The notes under the pieces were generated by a model, which saw only the letters and a program-made list of their open reading frames with translations, was not told where the DNA came from and made no database searches. Shown here one piece after another: positions 35,486 to 47,539 of a stretch of DNA of 64,000 nt. The DNA is taken from the NCBI GenBank assembly GCA_023213395.1, contig CM041465.1, positions 53,761,741 through 53,825,740 on the forward strand, in the 5' to 3' direction. Every line of letters begins with the position of its first letter. Within the stretch, counting starts at the first letter, position 1. This DNA is from Cycas panzhihuaensis (taxonomy: Eukaryota > Cycadophyta). Made by a program: the position numbers and the translations under genes.

Positions 35486-36725
35486 CTATCAACCATACTG
35501 GGGACCCATTAATAAGGGAATTAGTCTTTCTCCCTTTCTTGTTGGTGCTACTACCTTTTGGTAGCTTTCTATTTTGATCCTATTGGGCAACCCCAATGCA
35601 TGTATTACCTTGTTTCCCTCTTCTTCCAATGCATAGGTAGGGCTTGTATGTGATAATTCTCAAGTTGCTTATGAGACTTAACCCCGTTATCAGAAGAGCC
35701 TTCATATCATTGTCTTCATATCATTCCCTTCTCATATCGGATCCCAATTTGATCATGGAGGGATCTCTTTTGGATTGGGCATACCACGCATATGTGTCCA
35801 ATTCCTTAGAGCCTTCTACTTCCTTCCAAGGGTCTGCCCAAGGAAGTGAAAACCCCATTTATTATCTAGGTGACCAGCCACACCCCCAATCTCATCATTC
35901 CTCTACTCATGAAGTAGAACCTGCATCTCCTTTGGAGTTTCTCAACTCCTATGACAATTCTTATGGGGACCGTCCTATGGGATTTGCTTCGTATGAGGCC
36001 CCTTCCACCTCATACAATCAAGAAGACACCCCTCTCGCTAATGTAATAGAAGCTTTAAGCCAATGTTTCCAAGCTACATACCTCCAACCGCACCCAAAGT
36101 GATTTGAGGAGGTCTTGCGAAGCATTGTGCCACCTTCTTCTACATCCCCTTCACCTCACTTATCTCATTTAGCTACTCTACCTGCAATGAGCCTACCTTC
36201 TACTTCTTCTTCTTCTCCCCATGGTGTATGTTCCTTAGGGATCGCTCAAGGCTTATTTTCCATCTGTCAGCATTCAACATATCCCACAAGCCCTTAACGT
36301 TGAGGCAGACAATCTCATTTGCTTCATCCTTGAGCGTCATCTTCCTCTCCTTGATGACCCTCCTTGAGAGACTTATCTGGTCACCCAAGCGCCCAGGTCT
36401 CAGGTTGTCTTGCACTTCACATTGTGATCTATTTATACCTCTGAAATCTAAACACTAATGAGGTTAAACTATGGCGACCACCAGCTTTGTTTATTCACCC
36501 TACTGCCTGTTATCATCATCTCTCTTCTTATACTCCTATGATGGGGACATTCCCCTCATCCATCATGATTTCTAGTTGACTTTAGAGTGGTGTATAGGTA
36601 GCCCATATGTTGTCTCCACTCTTATCCACGTATCCACGCGTTCTGCCACGAAACGTGTAGGAACCCTTGGCTCTTATCATGGTTATGTTTATTATATGTA
36701 TATATATTACTAATAGTTTTATTGC
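35486..36725 (+). other. Internal region of the LARD-like element
   Basis: It starts CTATCAACCATACTGGGGACC. ACTGGGGAC recalls the sequence just after the primer-binding site in some plant gypsy elements, from memory. The region contains the reading frame at 35644 and a second frame segment to about 36450, then non-coding DNA up to a weak purine stretch before the right repeat. No pol domain is seen. Confidence 0.6.
35644..36297 (+). pseudogene. Unrecognised Pro/Ser-rich reading frame in the LARD-like element
   Basis: A 152-codon frame (stop TGA at 36100-36102) continues in phase to 36297, together about 217 codons with one stop. Composition is rich in Ser, Pro, His and Tyr (LEPSTSFQGS, HPQSHHSSTHEVEP, SSTSPSPHLSHLA). 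Reading then continues in another phase at 36275-36430 (QHIPQALNVEADNL, ERHLPLLDDPP, VTQAPRSQV), so the original protein was longer. I recognise no family. It could be a gag-like or accessory protein of the parent element, or a captured host gene. No membrane segment or zinc knuckle is visible. Confidence 0.5.
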
Positions 36726-39699
36726 TGGTATTTTAGGAGGTAGATTAAAGTGTTGCTTAATTCATTGCATGATTGAGTGCCTTGTCTTTGTGATTGCCAC
36801 ACATCTTACTACTTGATTATGTTGCATGTCCCTAGCCTATGACAACCCATAGGGCATGCTTCTTTATGAGGCATGTGCCCCTATGGCGCTTTATAACCCT
36901 CTACTTCACCTCCATATCACCTTGAGCATCGACCAATTTATGTGATCTGCTCAAACCTTTCTCACCAGACTATAGTCCTTAGCATTTCGTTAGGAGTGGT
37001 TGGTATTTTGTGTTCATCCATAGGTTTCTTAGGAACCCTACCTCTCAATGCCTTATCTAGTCTAGCCTATTTGCCCATTTGGACTGTCCCCAACCACCTA
37101 GATAGGGGGGTCATCCCTTCCTAGGCCTAGGGTACCCTCTTCTAGGGCCCCCAAGACCCTTATCTCTCTTTTTGTTGCATTCTGGCCTTGCACTACTACA
37201 AACCTAGTGGTACCACAAAGTTTACTACGATACCACGAAGTTTGACATGGTACCACAAAGTTTACTGTGGTGCAATTGTCCACTTCTATTTTTTTAATCT
37301 GTCGTGGTAATTTTTATATTTTTTATGAAATTTCCACATGGATTAGTCACTATCAAAGTCCCAACCTAACCCTAATCGCTTGATTTGGGTTGGGGTTAAG
37401 TATAAATCCCAAAAATTCCTCATTTCTTAGATCTAACAACCTCCAACAAGCTCTTACAACTCTCTTTCTCCTACTCTTATGTTGCCTCTGCAAGCTACCT
37501 CTTGTAGAAAATTCCCTACATCTATTGAGATCTCTTGCATTTCTACCTAGACTCTGTCTTCCATAGCTCAAGTTCATGGAGTCAACCTCATCAACAAGCT
37601 TCACCAAGAAGCAATACCATTCAAAGTTTGCATCTACACACATTCAACAATTTTTTCTTCTTCAGATTTGTAGGGATTCTCCTGCAAATGCCCAAACCAG
37701 CTTCCTCCTACGTTGCTCTCAAGAAAGCCTGCTGCAAACTCAACCCAGTAGGTAGCTCCTTGTGTTTCTTCCTCATTTCATATCCTTTAAATTTCATTAA
37801 AAGCTAAGTTCTCCTTTATATATCTTTCATTTTTAGTATTTCCCTAGCTTATGCAGGAGGTATTTCCCTATGGTTTTCCTTTAATATTTACATTTTCTTT
37901 TTGCTATCTCTCTTATCTCTCCAAGAGGGCTGTGAGATGATCCTTTTAAGGTGTGAGTGAAGGAATAACTTAGCAGGTTCCGTACCCAACAAGGATGGCT
38001 TCCCGAGGGGCAATCCCCCTTCTCCTCCTTTTCTCTCCTCCTTGTATCTTCCTTGGGCTACTGAACAACCCCAGAAAGGAGGCTATCACTAGAACCAGTG
38101 TATATAGCCCTTTGCTTCACTGTGTCTAGCCTTGAGATCCCTACATTAGTAGGGTATTTTAGCCCCTAGTGGTGTCATATCCCTCTTTTAGCTACTCCCT
38201 CACCTGGTGTTGCACATGCTACATACAACAACTTTGGTAACACTAGAAACATTTCCAATTTTTATACCATTTTTTCCTTTCATAATTGGCTATCATGTAT
38301 GTTGTCTAAACCTACTACTCTTGTGCTCAAAGGTAGCATGGAGGTATTTACATCAGAGGGTTAGCCATTCTAAGGCTAACTACTAGCATTCATTACTTGT
38401 TGTGACTTATATTGATGAGTTTGGAAGTAGCTTTCAGTTAGATATTTTGTGTTGTCTCTAGCACTTTGTTTGCGGCTTTTTGGCACTTTACTTCCTTTAT
38501 ATATACGTGCATCTACTTGGAATCCTAGCAGCCCCTTAAAGAAAGGGGAAGGAAACCTTTTTGCTTGCAGGTTTCACCGCAACATTCACGAAAAGGAAGA
38601 GACACTTCGATTCAGGTAAGTCTTCACCCTTTCCCTTTTCATTCCACTCCCTCGCATAGTTGCTTCATTTCCTTTTGTCCTTTTTAGTTGTCCTTTCTTT
38701 TCTTTTATATGGGGAAGGTAAGGAAGCCCCTTCAACACTACCTCTCAACAACATTGGTGCATCAGACAAGGACAAGGGAGAAAGTGCAATAGACGGATAA
38801 GATATCTCCTTCGACTGCGTGGCTTTTCGGGTACATACTTCCCCCCTTCTCGTAGCTCTTTTCCTTTTGTCATTATTGGGCTTATCATCTTGCATAGTAA
38901 ATAATATAGAAGGAAAATAATAATTAACCAGTTTACACACATTCATCTTGCATATGCATGTTGCATGCTGCTTTTATAGGAAGGACCATATTGTAGGAAT
39001 TATACCTCCCTCCTCTCCTACCCAAATGCAAAACGTCCCTTAGCTTTACATTTTTCTAGTATGCATGCTTGAGCTTATTTAGAATATCATTTCCATCCTT
39101 TCTCGTTTAAAAACAAAAGGGAGTGAGAGTGTATTTTCTGTTCCCCTTTTGTGAAAGTAAGAGAGAGTACTTTTATTATCCCTTCACACATACCCTTCCA
39201 TCCTATTCACACACGCTACTCTAGTTGCCCTTGTTGGTATTTAAATACCTTCACTCACATAGCAATAAGGGGCCCTTTTCCATCACTTCTTTCCCTCTTA
39301 GACCTGCCTTAGGCAACTTGTCCTAGGGAGGTTTCCTGTACTGATGTCATACCCCGTACCATCATCCGCCCACATTGCACACATACCATATCACTTTCCC
39401 GTGGAAGTTCTTTGCTTCATTGGGCCTCCCTTTCCCCTTCCAGCCATCCAAGGGTGGGAGGACTCCATCCCTTGGGGTTATCTGAGATACCTTATGTGTA
39501 TCTCGCCCTTCAAGATAAAATTTGAGCCACTTAGAGGAAGTTGTGCGTCATTCGTGGGTCCTGAGCCTGTGTTCTGATGCATGGACACCCTATATGGGTG
39601 TTTCCTTCACTTGTAGAATTATATCTTTTATTTCCAAAATCTCTGTTAATTACCCCAATCTTCACCAAGTATAGTCACCATCCCATAGATGTGATTCCA
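36726..39699 (+). repeat. Right long direct repeat (putative 3' LTR)
   Basis: It is collinear with 32518-35485. Its TATA candidate is TATAAAT at 37401-37407, it has three of the 20-bp units (37210-37269), and it has a perfect donor-like CAGGTAAGT at 38613-38621. It ends at GATTCCA. Confidence 0.75.
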
Positions 39700-39707
39700 G
39701 GGGGGGG

Positions 39708-39959
39708 AACTAAGTTTAGAATAATTTCTAATATTCTTTCTTGTATTATTAGTTGATTTGATTATTTGCTTATGGGTACAAAATTCAAGATGGGTCACTC
39801 AATCTATGATATTTTAGTACGAGTATCTCTATAAGCAATAAGTGCTTCCCACATGCCTTATCTAATATATAATTTGACATTATTTTTCATATAATTCATG
39901 GCTTTACTATGTTGGACTTACTAGGCCACATATAATGGATCTATTATTATATAATACTA
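39708..39959. other. Short unresolved gap before the gypsy remnant
   Basis: AT-rich, with no recognised feature. It is too short to hold the missing gypsy gag and 5' LTR. Confidence 0.4.
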
Positions 39960-40079
39960 TTGTCATTTTTGGGGGAAAAAAAGAAACTACACTCATATTT
40001 GAATGATATCCATCTAGTGCTAATACGATTTAATAAACTTTACCACACAATAATACAACCCTATAATACTAACATAGAT

Positions 40080-40980
40080 GAAGATGCTCTCCTCAAGTTA
40101 TTTTGGATTTGATATTACTTGGTGGAAACCCCATTACTAATAACAAGGAATAATGCATTTGCTTCAAATGAAAGACAATAATTTTATACTATGAATAAAC
40201 AATATTACATTTACTAAGGGTACCCTAGTAGGTGAAGACCTAAAGAAATTTTAAAACTAGATAAAGATGAATATTGACAGTAAAATTTTCCCTATAAATA
40301 TTTATATTTTTATAATTTGTTCCAAGTTGATTTTTGAAAGGTTATGATTTCACAACATAATTATAAGGACAAGATAGAAAATATAGTACAAGGATTATTA
40401 GACCATGGAGTAAAAATATTTAGCAAGAGTTCATTTATGGTATGTATAACACTAATTTGAAAAAGGTATAGATAATTACACATATGCATCAACTATTTTC
40501 CTATTAACAAAGCCATAATAATAAGCCATTTCTTAACGTCAAGTATCAATGAGTTGTTAGAAGAGTTGTATAGAACCAAAAACTTCACAAAATTTGATTT
40601 TCACTTACATTATAACCAAATATAGATTATGAAAGAAAATATACCCAAAACATCCTATCATATTCATCATGGTTATTATGAGTTTAACGTGATGCCCTTT
40701 AGTCTCAAGAGTGTTGCATAACATACCAAACAATGATGATTAATGGTTTGGTGTCATTCTGATGGAAATTCATGGTTGTATTTTTTGATAATATCCTAAT
40801 ATATAACAGGGTATGAATGGAACAACTTATATGTTCAACAAGGTTTTAAAACTACTATAAGAAAATGGATTATATCTAAAATGCTCCAAGTGTAGTCTCT
40901 CAAAGGAAGAGTTTAAGTACTTAGTTCATTTTATTTCAAGTGAAGAAATCAAGGTTGATCTTGAGGCTATTCTCAAGTGG
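40080..40980 (+). pseudogene. Gypsy protease tail and reverse transcriptase
   Basis: A weak protease-like end (GFDITWWKP, about 40110) is followed by YKDKIENIVQGLLDHGVK, ELLEELYRTKNFTKFDF, NIPKTSYHIHHGYYEFNVMPFSLK and the active-site box FFDNILIYN at 40791-40817. The family box is (Y/F)xDDILIYS, so the second metal-binding Asp is Asn. Many stops and frameshifts. Confidence 0.88.
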
Positions 40981-41189
40981 TCTACACAAAAGAATATCAT
41001 CAAATTAAGAGAGATCCCTAAGAATTATAAGTTATTGATGATGATTTGGAAAGAACTATTCAGAACAAACCCCATAAAGATTATTTTTAATGAAGTACAT
41101 GAGCAAAAGAATGTTTCTAATAATTAAAGAAAGTGTTGGCAATGCTATGAATAGTAATATCCCCATATTTTTATAAGTTATTTATCCAA

Positions 41190-41690
41190 GAGTGTGATGC
41201 TTTAGGAATAGGTATTGAGTATATCTCAATGTAGGAAGGAAGTCCAACCATATTTGAGAGTAGGAAACCAAACCATAGAGAGTAATTTTACTTGACAAAT
41301 ACCAAAGAAATGTTATCTACAATATATGCTCTACATAAGTGACACCAATATCTCTTAAGAAATAAATTTATAGTCAATACAAATCATAATAGCTTCTAAT
41401 ACCTCTTGAAGTAAAATGAATTTTCACCCAAATAACAAAAATAGATAAGTAAAATACATGATTTCAAAATTTCTTACAAAAAGGGCAACCTAAATGTCAT
41501 TGGTAATGCTCCCTCTCAAAGATAAGAATAATAACAACCACATGTAGTAACCATGCTTATCTCGAATTAGGTAATAGATATTTAGGTTGAATATGTAAGA
41601 AGTGTTAAAATATGAGAATTAGTTACAAAAATGTAAAAGGGCATGCATAATAATTTTGAAAGGATAAATGATATTATTTGGTATATGTTA
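41190..41690 (+). pseudogene. Gypsy RNase H and connection region
   Basis: ALGIGIEYISM then stop, EGSPTIFESRKPNHRE, TKEMLSTIYALHK, QYLLRNKFIVNTNHNS, then FKISYKKGNLNVIGNA (family: YKKGKxNVVADAL). It then runs toward the integrase until the T element interrupts at 41691. Confidence 0.86.
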
Positions 41691-41986
41691 TGTCTCTAAT
41701 TAGGGATTAGAGACTATTAATTATTGTTTATTATGATTAGGTACACTAATGAGTCATACCTCCTCATAAAAGGATACTCAACACAAATACACACACACAC
41801 ACACACATCTGTGTGTGTGTGTGTGTGTGTGTGTGTCGATTATACCTATCATATCATCAAGTTGTTTATTAATCAAACATCTTAGAACTTTTTTACAAGG
41901 CACCATTATGTGTAATCTTAGAGACTAGCTCCCTCTAATTGGTTGAGTGTTCCTCAATCCCTATGGTTTACTTATTTAGAACACCA
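41691..41986 (+). repeat. 5' LTR of the T element
   Basis: 296 bp, TGTCTCTAATTAGG to CACCA. It contains the (AC)10 and (TG)13 arms at 41788-41836. It matches window positions 1-205 and, in part, 44105-44258. Confidence 0.8.
41788..41836. repeat. (AC)n-(TG)n inverted microsatellite
   Basis: About ten AC units, a two-base TC spacer and about thirteen TG units. The arms are complementary and could fold into a hairpin of about 20 base pairs. Confidence 0.95.
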
Positions 41987-41990
41987 TAAG

Positions 41991-42002
41991 TGGTATTAGA
42001 GC
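41991..42002 (+). other. Primer-binding site of the T element
   Basis: TGGTATTAGAGC, four bases after the LTR. Initiator-tRNA-Met type. Confidence 0.85.
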
Positions 42003-44104
42003 ATCAATCTTTCTTATGGAAAAAAATAATAAGAAGAACAAAAATAAATAAATGAGTAAATAACTCTATTCCAATAAATTCCATATGCAACTTTGTTGCA
42101 TAATCTCCTATGTCTAATTTAGCATAATTAAAGATCATAATTATTGATAGTATAACATATCATTCCTTTTAGTTATCCCAACTATATATCACACACTTAA
42201 TTACTACCCCTATCAAATCGTATTCTTCTTATCAGTGCAAATACTTAAATAAAACTCAAAATAATAATCATTAATTATATAAAGTATGATAATACCCCTT
42301 TAGTAGGCATAGAATGAATAGGCTTAAAAATCCTTCATCTATGTATCTCTAGTACACCAATGTGCATAATTAAATAATACATGCAATAATAAATAAAAAG
42401 AGAAGAATAATACATAAATAAGAATTTTACTCAATACCAAGTTTACAACATAAAATCCTATTAAAGGTCATATATAAAGATTAGAAATTTTGAACACAAA
42501 TTGATCAACAACATCTTAATGTTTTCATCTTTTTGTAGTAGTGTATACACTGTGAGTGTTATGCATAATCACACTATTACCAAATCCATTCCTAGTGGGA
42601 TGAGAAAGACAAGCATATTTAGGAACTATAATTCAATGCCTACTATATTAAGTACCTCAATTCTTATATAAAACAAATGAACAAATAAAATTATATATGA
42701 GAATACATATTAACAAAATAAAAATGAAACTAAAAATTAAGGTTGATTATCTAATCTTAACTAGCTATACATAAATCATCACATTTTTATTACTTGAGGA
42801 CACATGTACCATGTCTATTGTCCTAAAGGAATAACCTATATAAAATGGAAAAAATACATATACATTGAAAAAATATGGCATCTACTTTGTAGGAGAGCAT
42901 GAATAAAATAATAATAATAATAACAACAACAATTATTAAAACTCAATAATTTGAAATCACTTTATTTATGTTCATCTCAAATAGTACAATGATAGATATA
43001 TTCAATGGTTTATTTTTATTTTCTCATGTTATAGTCTACTTCTGTCTGATTCATTTTAAGAGCTAGCCGTGACAAATGCTTCATCCTTATCATTAGTTAA
43101 ACAGGAGTCATAATTACTAGGTCTTATTAAAAATGACATGATCACTCCTATAAATGGCATAGGGGGTGTATGTCAATGGTGTAGAGATCTTAGTAGACCA
43201 TGCACATAGAAAACTACACACACATATATGTATGTATTTATGTGTATGTGTATGTGTATGTATAGAAGTAATATATTAAAGAGTTAGAATATTATAAGGA
43301 CCAACTCTATTTTTATAACTATGTATGATATGGTTGTGGATCACTAAATTATATATTTGTTAATAACAAATTATGTAAGGAGAGCACACATAAGAGTACC
43401 TATCTAATATGAGATAAATGTAGGAATTATACTTGAACTATGTAGATGATAATATACCCATGTAAGAGATATGTTTGTTTGAAGTATACACATTATATTT
43501 AAAGGCCATCCCTTTAATTAACATAAAAGAACAACATAAATAGATTGTTAATGAGTATGTTAAATAAGCAAAAAAAGAAATGCACAAAAGATCAAAGGCT
43601 CAACAAGATAACATACATATAGATGAAGATAATAAGTGCACAACACGACCTCCATGGTCATATAGATCAATTTATAATCCATAAATTAAAGATTATATTC
43701 TAGAAATTCCATTAGAAGTAATAATAATTTTGACTCCTAGTCATCCCAAATAGGTCCTGCTAGTGGTTTTACCAAAAAATGTATTAAAGACTTGCCTAAT
43801 GCATATATTAATGGAAATAACTTTTCTAGAAGAAACATATAATAAGCAATTAGAAAAAGACTATAAGTTGCATAGTATAGATCTATTATCTGATATAATA
43901 TTTTAATGGAAGATATTATGATGATAAATCTCTAATAAATTATGTGGGCTCTAGAATATATGACAACTTACAACCCATTAAATTACAACCCAAGATACAA
44001 AGCTAACGAATACAATATTCTCCTATCTTCAAGAGGTAATCTTTGGATGTCATTTTTTGGGTGTGCTTTGTGGATGAAGTATTTTAAGAAGGAGGATATT
44101 GGTT
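42003..44104 (+). other. Interior of the T element
   Basis: The first 690 bases match 222-930. No gag, protease or polymerase motif was found. A 60-residue frame at 43942-44124 overlaps the purine tract and has no recognised domain. A short TATG/TG microsatellite lies near 43222-43263. Confidence 0.55.
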
Positions 44105-44258
44105 TATCTTTAATTAGGGGTTAATGAATATTTATTATTACTTATTATAATTGGGTATATGAATGGGTCATATATCCTAATAGATAATCTTTGACATTGG
44201 CCTCATTTGATTGGTTTTTCATTCTACAGTCTCTATGGTTAACCCCTATGGATCACCA
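44105..44258 (+). repeat. 3' LTR of the T element, internally deleted
   Basis: TATCTTTAATTAGG matches the 5' LTR start (TG now TA) and TCTCTATGGTTAACC to CACCA matches its end. About 140 bases between are missing. Confidence 0.7.
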
Positions 44259-44794
44259 CATTATACGAAAAGGATCTTTTAGACATGGACTTCAAGATTA
44301 ATATGAAAATCATAGATGAGTGTCATGTTGTGCCAATGGTAGGCCATTTCTAAGATATATTTCACAACTAAGCAATTATTATTTTGGAAGGATATGAAGA
44401 AGGGCATTCAATAATACCTAGTTTAATGCTCATTTTTTCAAGTAAATAGATACATGAATATAACTCCACCAAGCCTATTATAACCACTAACTATTCCATA
44501 GCAAAAATAGAAAAGTGTTAGCATAAACATTATGATAAGCTTGCCTATATCATAAGGAGAGAATATAATTTTTGTGTTCATTAATAGATTTATAATCATT
44601 TCATATTTTATTATCATACAATCAACTTATAAGGCTATCCAAATTGTAGAAGTATTCATGAAGAAGATATATAGGCTACATTGACTATTAACACAAGTAT
44701 TTATGATTAAAATCTCAAATCTATGAGTCATTTTTTATAATAACTATTTAACTAAGTTAGGGCAACAATAATTATGAGCACTAGTTATCACCCA
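44259..44794 (+). pseudogene. Gypsy integrase, N-terminal zinc region and first part of core
   Basis: CHVVPMVGHF, KQLLFWKDMKKGIQ, YKAIQIVEVFMKKIYRLH and the start of the SYHP box are readable. The family forms are HxxxxxGH, WxGMKKDI, VAEVFMKEIVRLHG and STAYHPQTDGQ. The block ends exactly at the E6 insertion. Confidence 0.83.
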
Positions 44795-45167
44795 TATTAG
44801 ATTAACATCAAGATCTAAATCAATATGCATATAATCAAATAAACTCAAGAAAGTAGATCAATCATTAATTACAAAGCCAAATGTACAATGTAAGTTTGTT
44901 ATGGGTAAATTAGTCACACCATGCTTCTCTATTTTGGTAGAGCTTCTGCATGTAAAATCTATAATATATATAAATAAATGGTGCGATGCTTAATTTATAA
45001 GCATATCATGGACAATTATATCATTGTTTGACATATTGATAAATGTAGCAAACCTACCTCAACTCTACATAATGATTAAATTTATAATGGGGATCTCTCT
45101 TAATGTACATAAAATAAAAATATGTAAATATTACAATGTAAAAAAAGGATCATTATAAGATTTAACA
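44795..45167 (-). repeat. 3' LTR of E6
   Basis: On the minus strand it begins TGTTAAATC, preceded there by the purine tract ATTAAGGGAGGG (45168-45180). Confidence 0.9.
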
Positions 45168-45180
45168 CCCTCCCTTAATG

Positions 45181-45620
45181 ATAGCTCCATTACATATGAT
45201 GTTGAGGTCATAATGAAATCATTCAAACTTTGGTTTACCAAGTGATTTAATGAAGATGTTGGCAGTCCTTAGTTGGTCAGTATACTCAATCGATAAAGAT
45301 ATTAAGAGGTTGCCTTAAGAGAATTTATTTTATGATCTTTTCATTTAGAAAGGCACTCTTCAATACCAAATGATCTTTATGATGCTCGATAGGGTCATTG
45401 GCATGAAATTTTACTTTATAAAGCCTTCATAATCAATCAACTTCTTTCTAACTAGTACATATGTTAGCTCCCAAGTTTTATTTTTCAAGATGGAATTCAT
45501 CCATTTATCCATGGATACTTTCTACATTTAGTCTTTGACTGCCTCCTCAAACATGAAAGGCTCATGGGTTTCTAAGACACATGCCATTGGGGCAAAGTTA
45601 ATGGAGTGTCTCATTTTTTA
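45181..45620 (-). pseudogene. E6 remnants of reverse transcriptase and RNase H with internal deletions
   Basis: The minus strand reads EPFMFEEAVKD and MNSILKNKTWEL, the N-terminal lead-in to copia reverse transcriptase. It then jumps through a short piece resembling the KSAFLN block to LRTANIFIKSLGKPKFE, the extreme end of RNase H. The fingers, palm with YVDD and nearly all of RNase H are missing. Confidence 0.8.
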
Positions 45621-46039
45621 CACTCTTTTGGAAGTTATAGGAAGAGGAGGAGCATCCTTTAGCAATTGTTGGACCCACTTGGGAGGTAGTTAAGAACTAG
45701 TGGCTTCCACTTGGAGGTCATTAATTGAAATATATAGCATGGAGGTGCTTGCATCTAATGTAGATGTTGAGACTACTAGAGCTAAAGATGAACCTGGTGT
45801 GTTAGAGGATATAAGCGTTGGTGACTCCAAAATTGGTGAAAGAGGTATTTCAAGTATCCAACACTATCTTTTTCTATAAATCAAGGTTATATGGGATCTA
45901 AGTTCTAAGTATCTTCACCAAATATTACATCCCAAGTAGTATAGGCTTAGTTTCTAATAATGTCAAATACCTTGTAGGCTTTACAACCTAGTTCATAGCT
46001 AAGGAATATTTACTTAAGGATTTTGTCATCTAGCTTCTT

Positions 46040-46860
46040 CTTGTTCTCCTTAGGAATAAGTTTATAGGCTTTGCATTTAAAGGTCTTTAAGTGAGTAATT
46101 ATTAGTTTGAGTCCAAATCAAGCCTCCTTAGGGGTGATATCTCTAATTGTAATAGTAGGACTTCTATTTGCTAGATAGGTAGTAGTCATAATGGCATCAA
46201 TCCAAAATCTTACAACAAGATTGGCAACACTTAATATAGCTTTTACTTTATTCACTAATATTTGATTCATTATCTTTGCTACATCATTTTGTTAATGGGT
46301 TTGAGGTGCTAAGAATTCACATTTGATACCATATCACTTGTAAAAATTAGTGAATTGATTGCATATATACTCTCCATCATTATTAGATCTAAGCACTTTA
46401 ATACTCATGCCACTTTCATTCTCTACCTTAGCTTTAAATTTTTTAAATTTATCAAGAGCTTAGTACTTATTCCTTAGGAAGTAGACCCACACTTTTCTAT
46501 AATACTCATTTATAAATGTCATGAAAAATAAGCTACCATTGAGAGATTGAACTGACATGGGCCCATAAATATTTGAGTGGACTAATTCCAATAGTTTAAA
46601 GACTCTCCACATATTCTTGGATGGAAATTTTTCTCTTTATTGTTTTCCCACTAGGTAGGCCTCATAAATGCATATGTTTCTCTTGGTCTTAGGAAGTCCA
46701 TATACCATATGAAGCCTAGATATGAGATTTAAACTTTGTATGTTTAGGTGACAAAGACATTGATGCCATGATCTCTAGCACTATTTGAGGTAGATTTTTC
46801 ATCAAAATAAGAAGATTCACCTTGTTCTTGGATAAGAGATAGGTCTTCTACCATGATTTA
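46040..46860 (-). pseudogene. E6 pre-integrase and integrase
   Basis: LVHSNIYGPMSVQSL, MTFINEYYRKVWVYFL, VLRSNNDGEY, QNDVAKIMNQ and LKTFKCKAYKLIP read on the minus strand. All three catalytic acids are replaced: Asp to Asn twice, Glu to Lys. Confidence 0.87.
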
Positions 46861-47029
46861 TTTCCCCTTGTTAAGTTGGGTATTCTAAGCTATTAAACAT
46901 GATTCTATTGGTAGCTTAGTGGCGAGAAGAACTCTATAAAGCTTATATAAGCCACTATCTTCATGTCTTATTACTGTAAGTTATCCAATAGAATGATTAA
47001 TGATAGTATAACTACTTTAACTAAAAAGG

Positions 47030-47355
47030 ACATCTAGGTTCTACTTATCAATTTGACTGATGGAAAGTAGGTTTATTTGCATACCTCAGACTAAGAACAT
47101 AGTATTGATGTGATGTCTAATTTTCTAATCATTCAAAGTAATTAAAGCCCTTCTAATTTTAGTCACGTCATAGGTAAGGTTATCTCTAAATATGACTATT
47201 TGAGTATTGATTAGATAGGTTTCTTCCAACATATCTTTTATGCTAGTCATATGATGTGTGGCACCTAAATTAAGTAACCAAGAATTATCACCATGTTGAG
47301 ATGATAAATTCACAAAGAACAAGTTTTGAGAGGGGGGAATTTGAGTATCTACCAC
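47030..47355 (-). pseudogene. E6 protease
   Basis: The frame 47125-47355 reads SWLLNLGATHHMT, against the family WLLDSGATHHMT. The catalytic Asp is Asn (codon 47269-47271) and the Ser is Leu. It then reads RRALITLND toward a stop and INLLSISQID. Confidence 0.88.
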
Positions 47356-47539
47356 ATTGACTTCTTGTTATGGATTGGGATTGTTCTTTGGATTTCCTAG
47401 TAGGAACCATTGCCTACTTTGTTTCCATTGGTTCTAATTTTATCTTTGATTTTAATTCTATTAGTATAATTAGCCTAGTTGCTAGTATGTTCACCCTTCT
47501 TGTGGATAAGTATGGCCTCCTTATTAAGGGATGATAAGG

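Larger units (their letters stand above)
32518..39699 (+). mobile_element. LARD-like element with about 2.97-kb terminal direct repeats
   Basis: Two direct repeats, 32518-35485 and 36726-39699, are collinear over about 2,970 bases with roughly 10 percent difference by eye. They enclose only 1,240 bp. Long LTRs around a short non-pol centre are the mark of large retrotransposon derivatives (LARDs), non-autonomous relatives of gypsy elements. Repeat ends (TGGTATTTTAGG to GATTCCA) fit TG...CA. A clean target duplication was not found, and the right copy runs straight into eight G residues (39700-39707). A segmental tandem duplication is the main alternative. Confidence 0.7.
41691..44258 (+). mobile_element. 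Non-autonomous T-family LTR element nested in gypsy pol
   Basis: The 5' LTR is 41691-41986, the primer-binding site 41991-42002 and a purine tract (AAGAAGGAGGATATTGG) lies just before the 3' LTR, 44105-44258. Flanks TGTTA and CATTA agree at three of five positions, and excision restores the gypsy frame. The 2.1-kb interior has no recognised gag or pol domain, so it depended on another element. The 3' LTR lacks about 140 bases, including the microsatellite. A sister copy begins the window. Confidence 0.8.
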
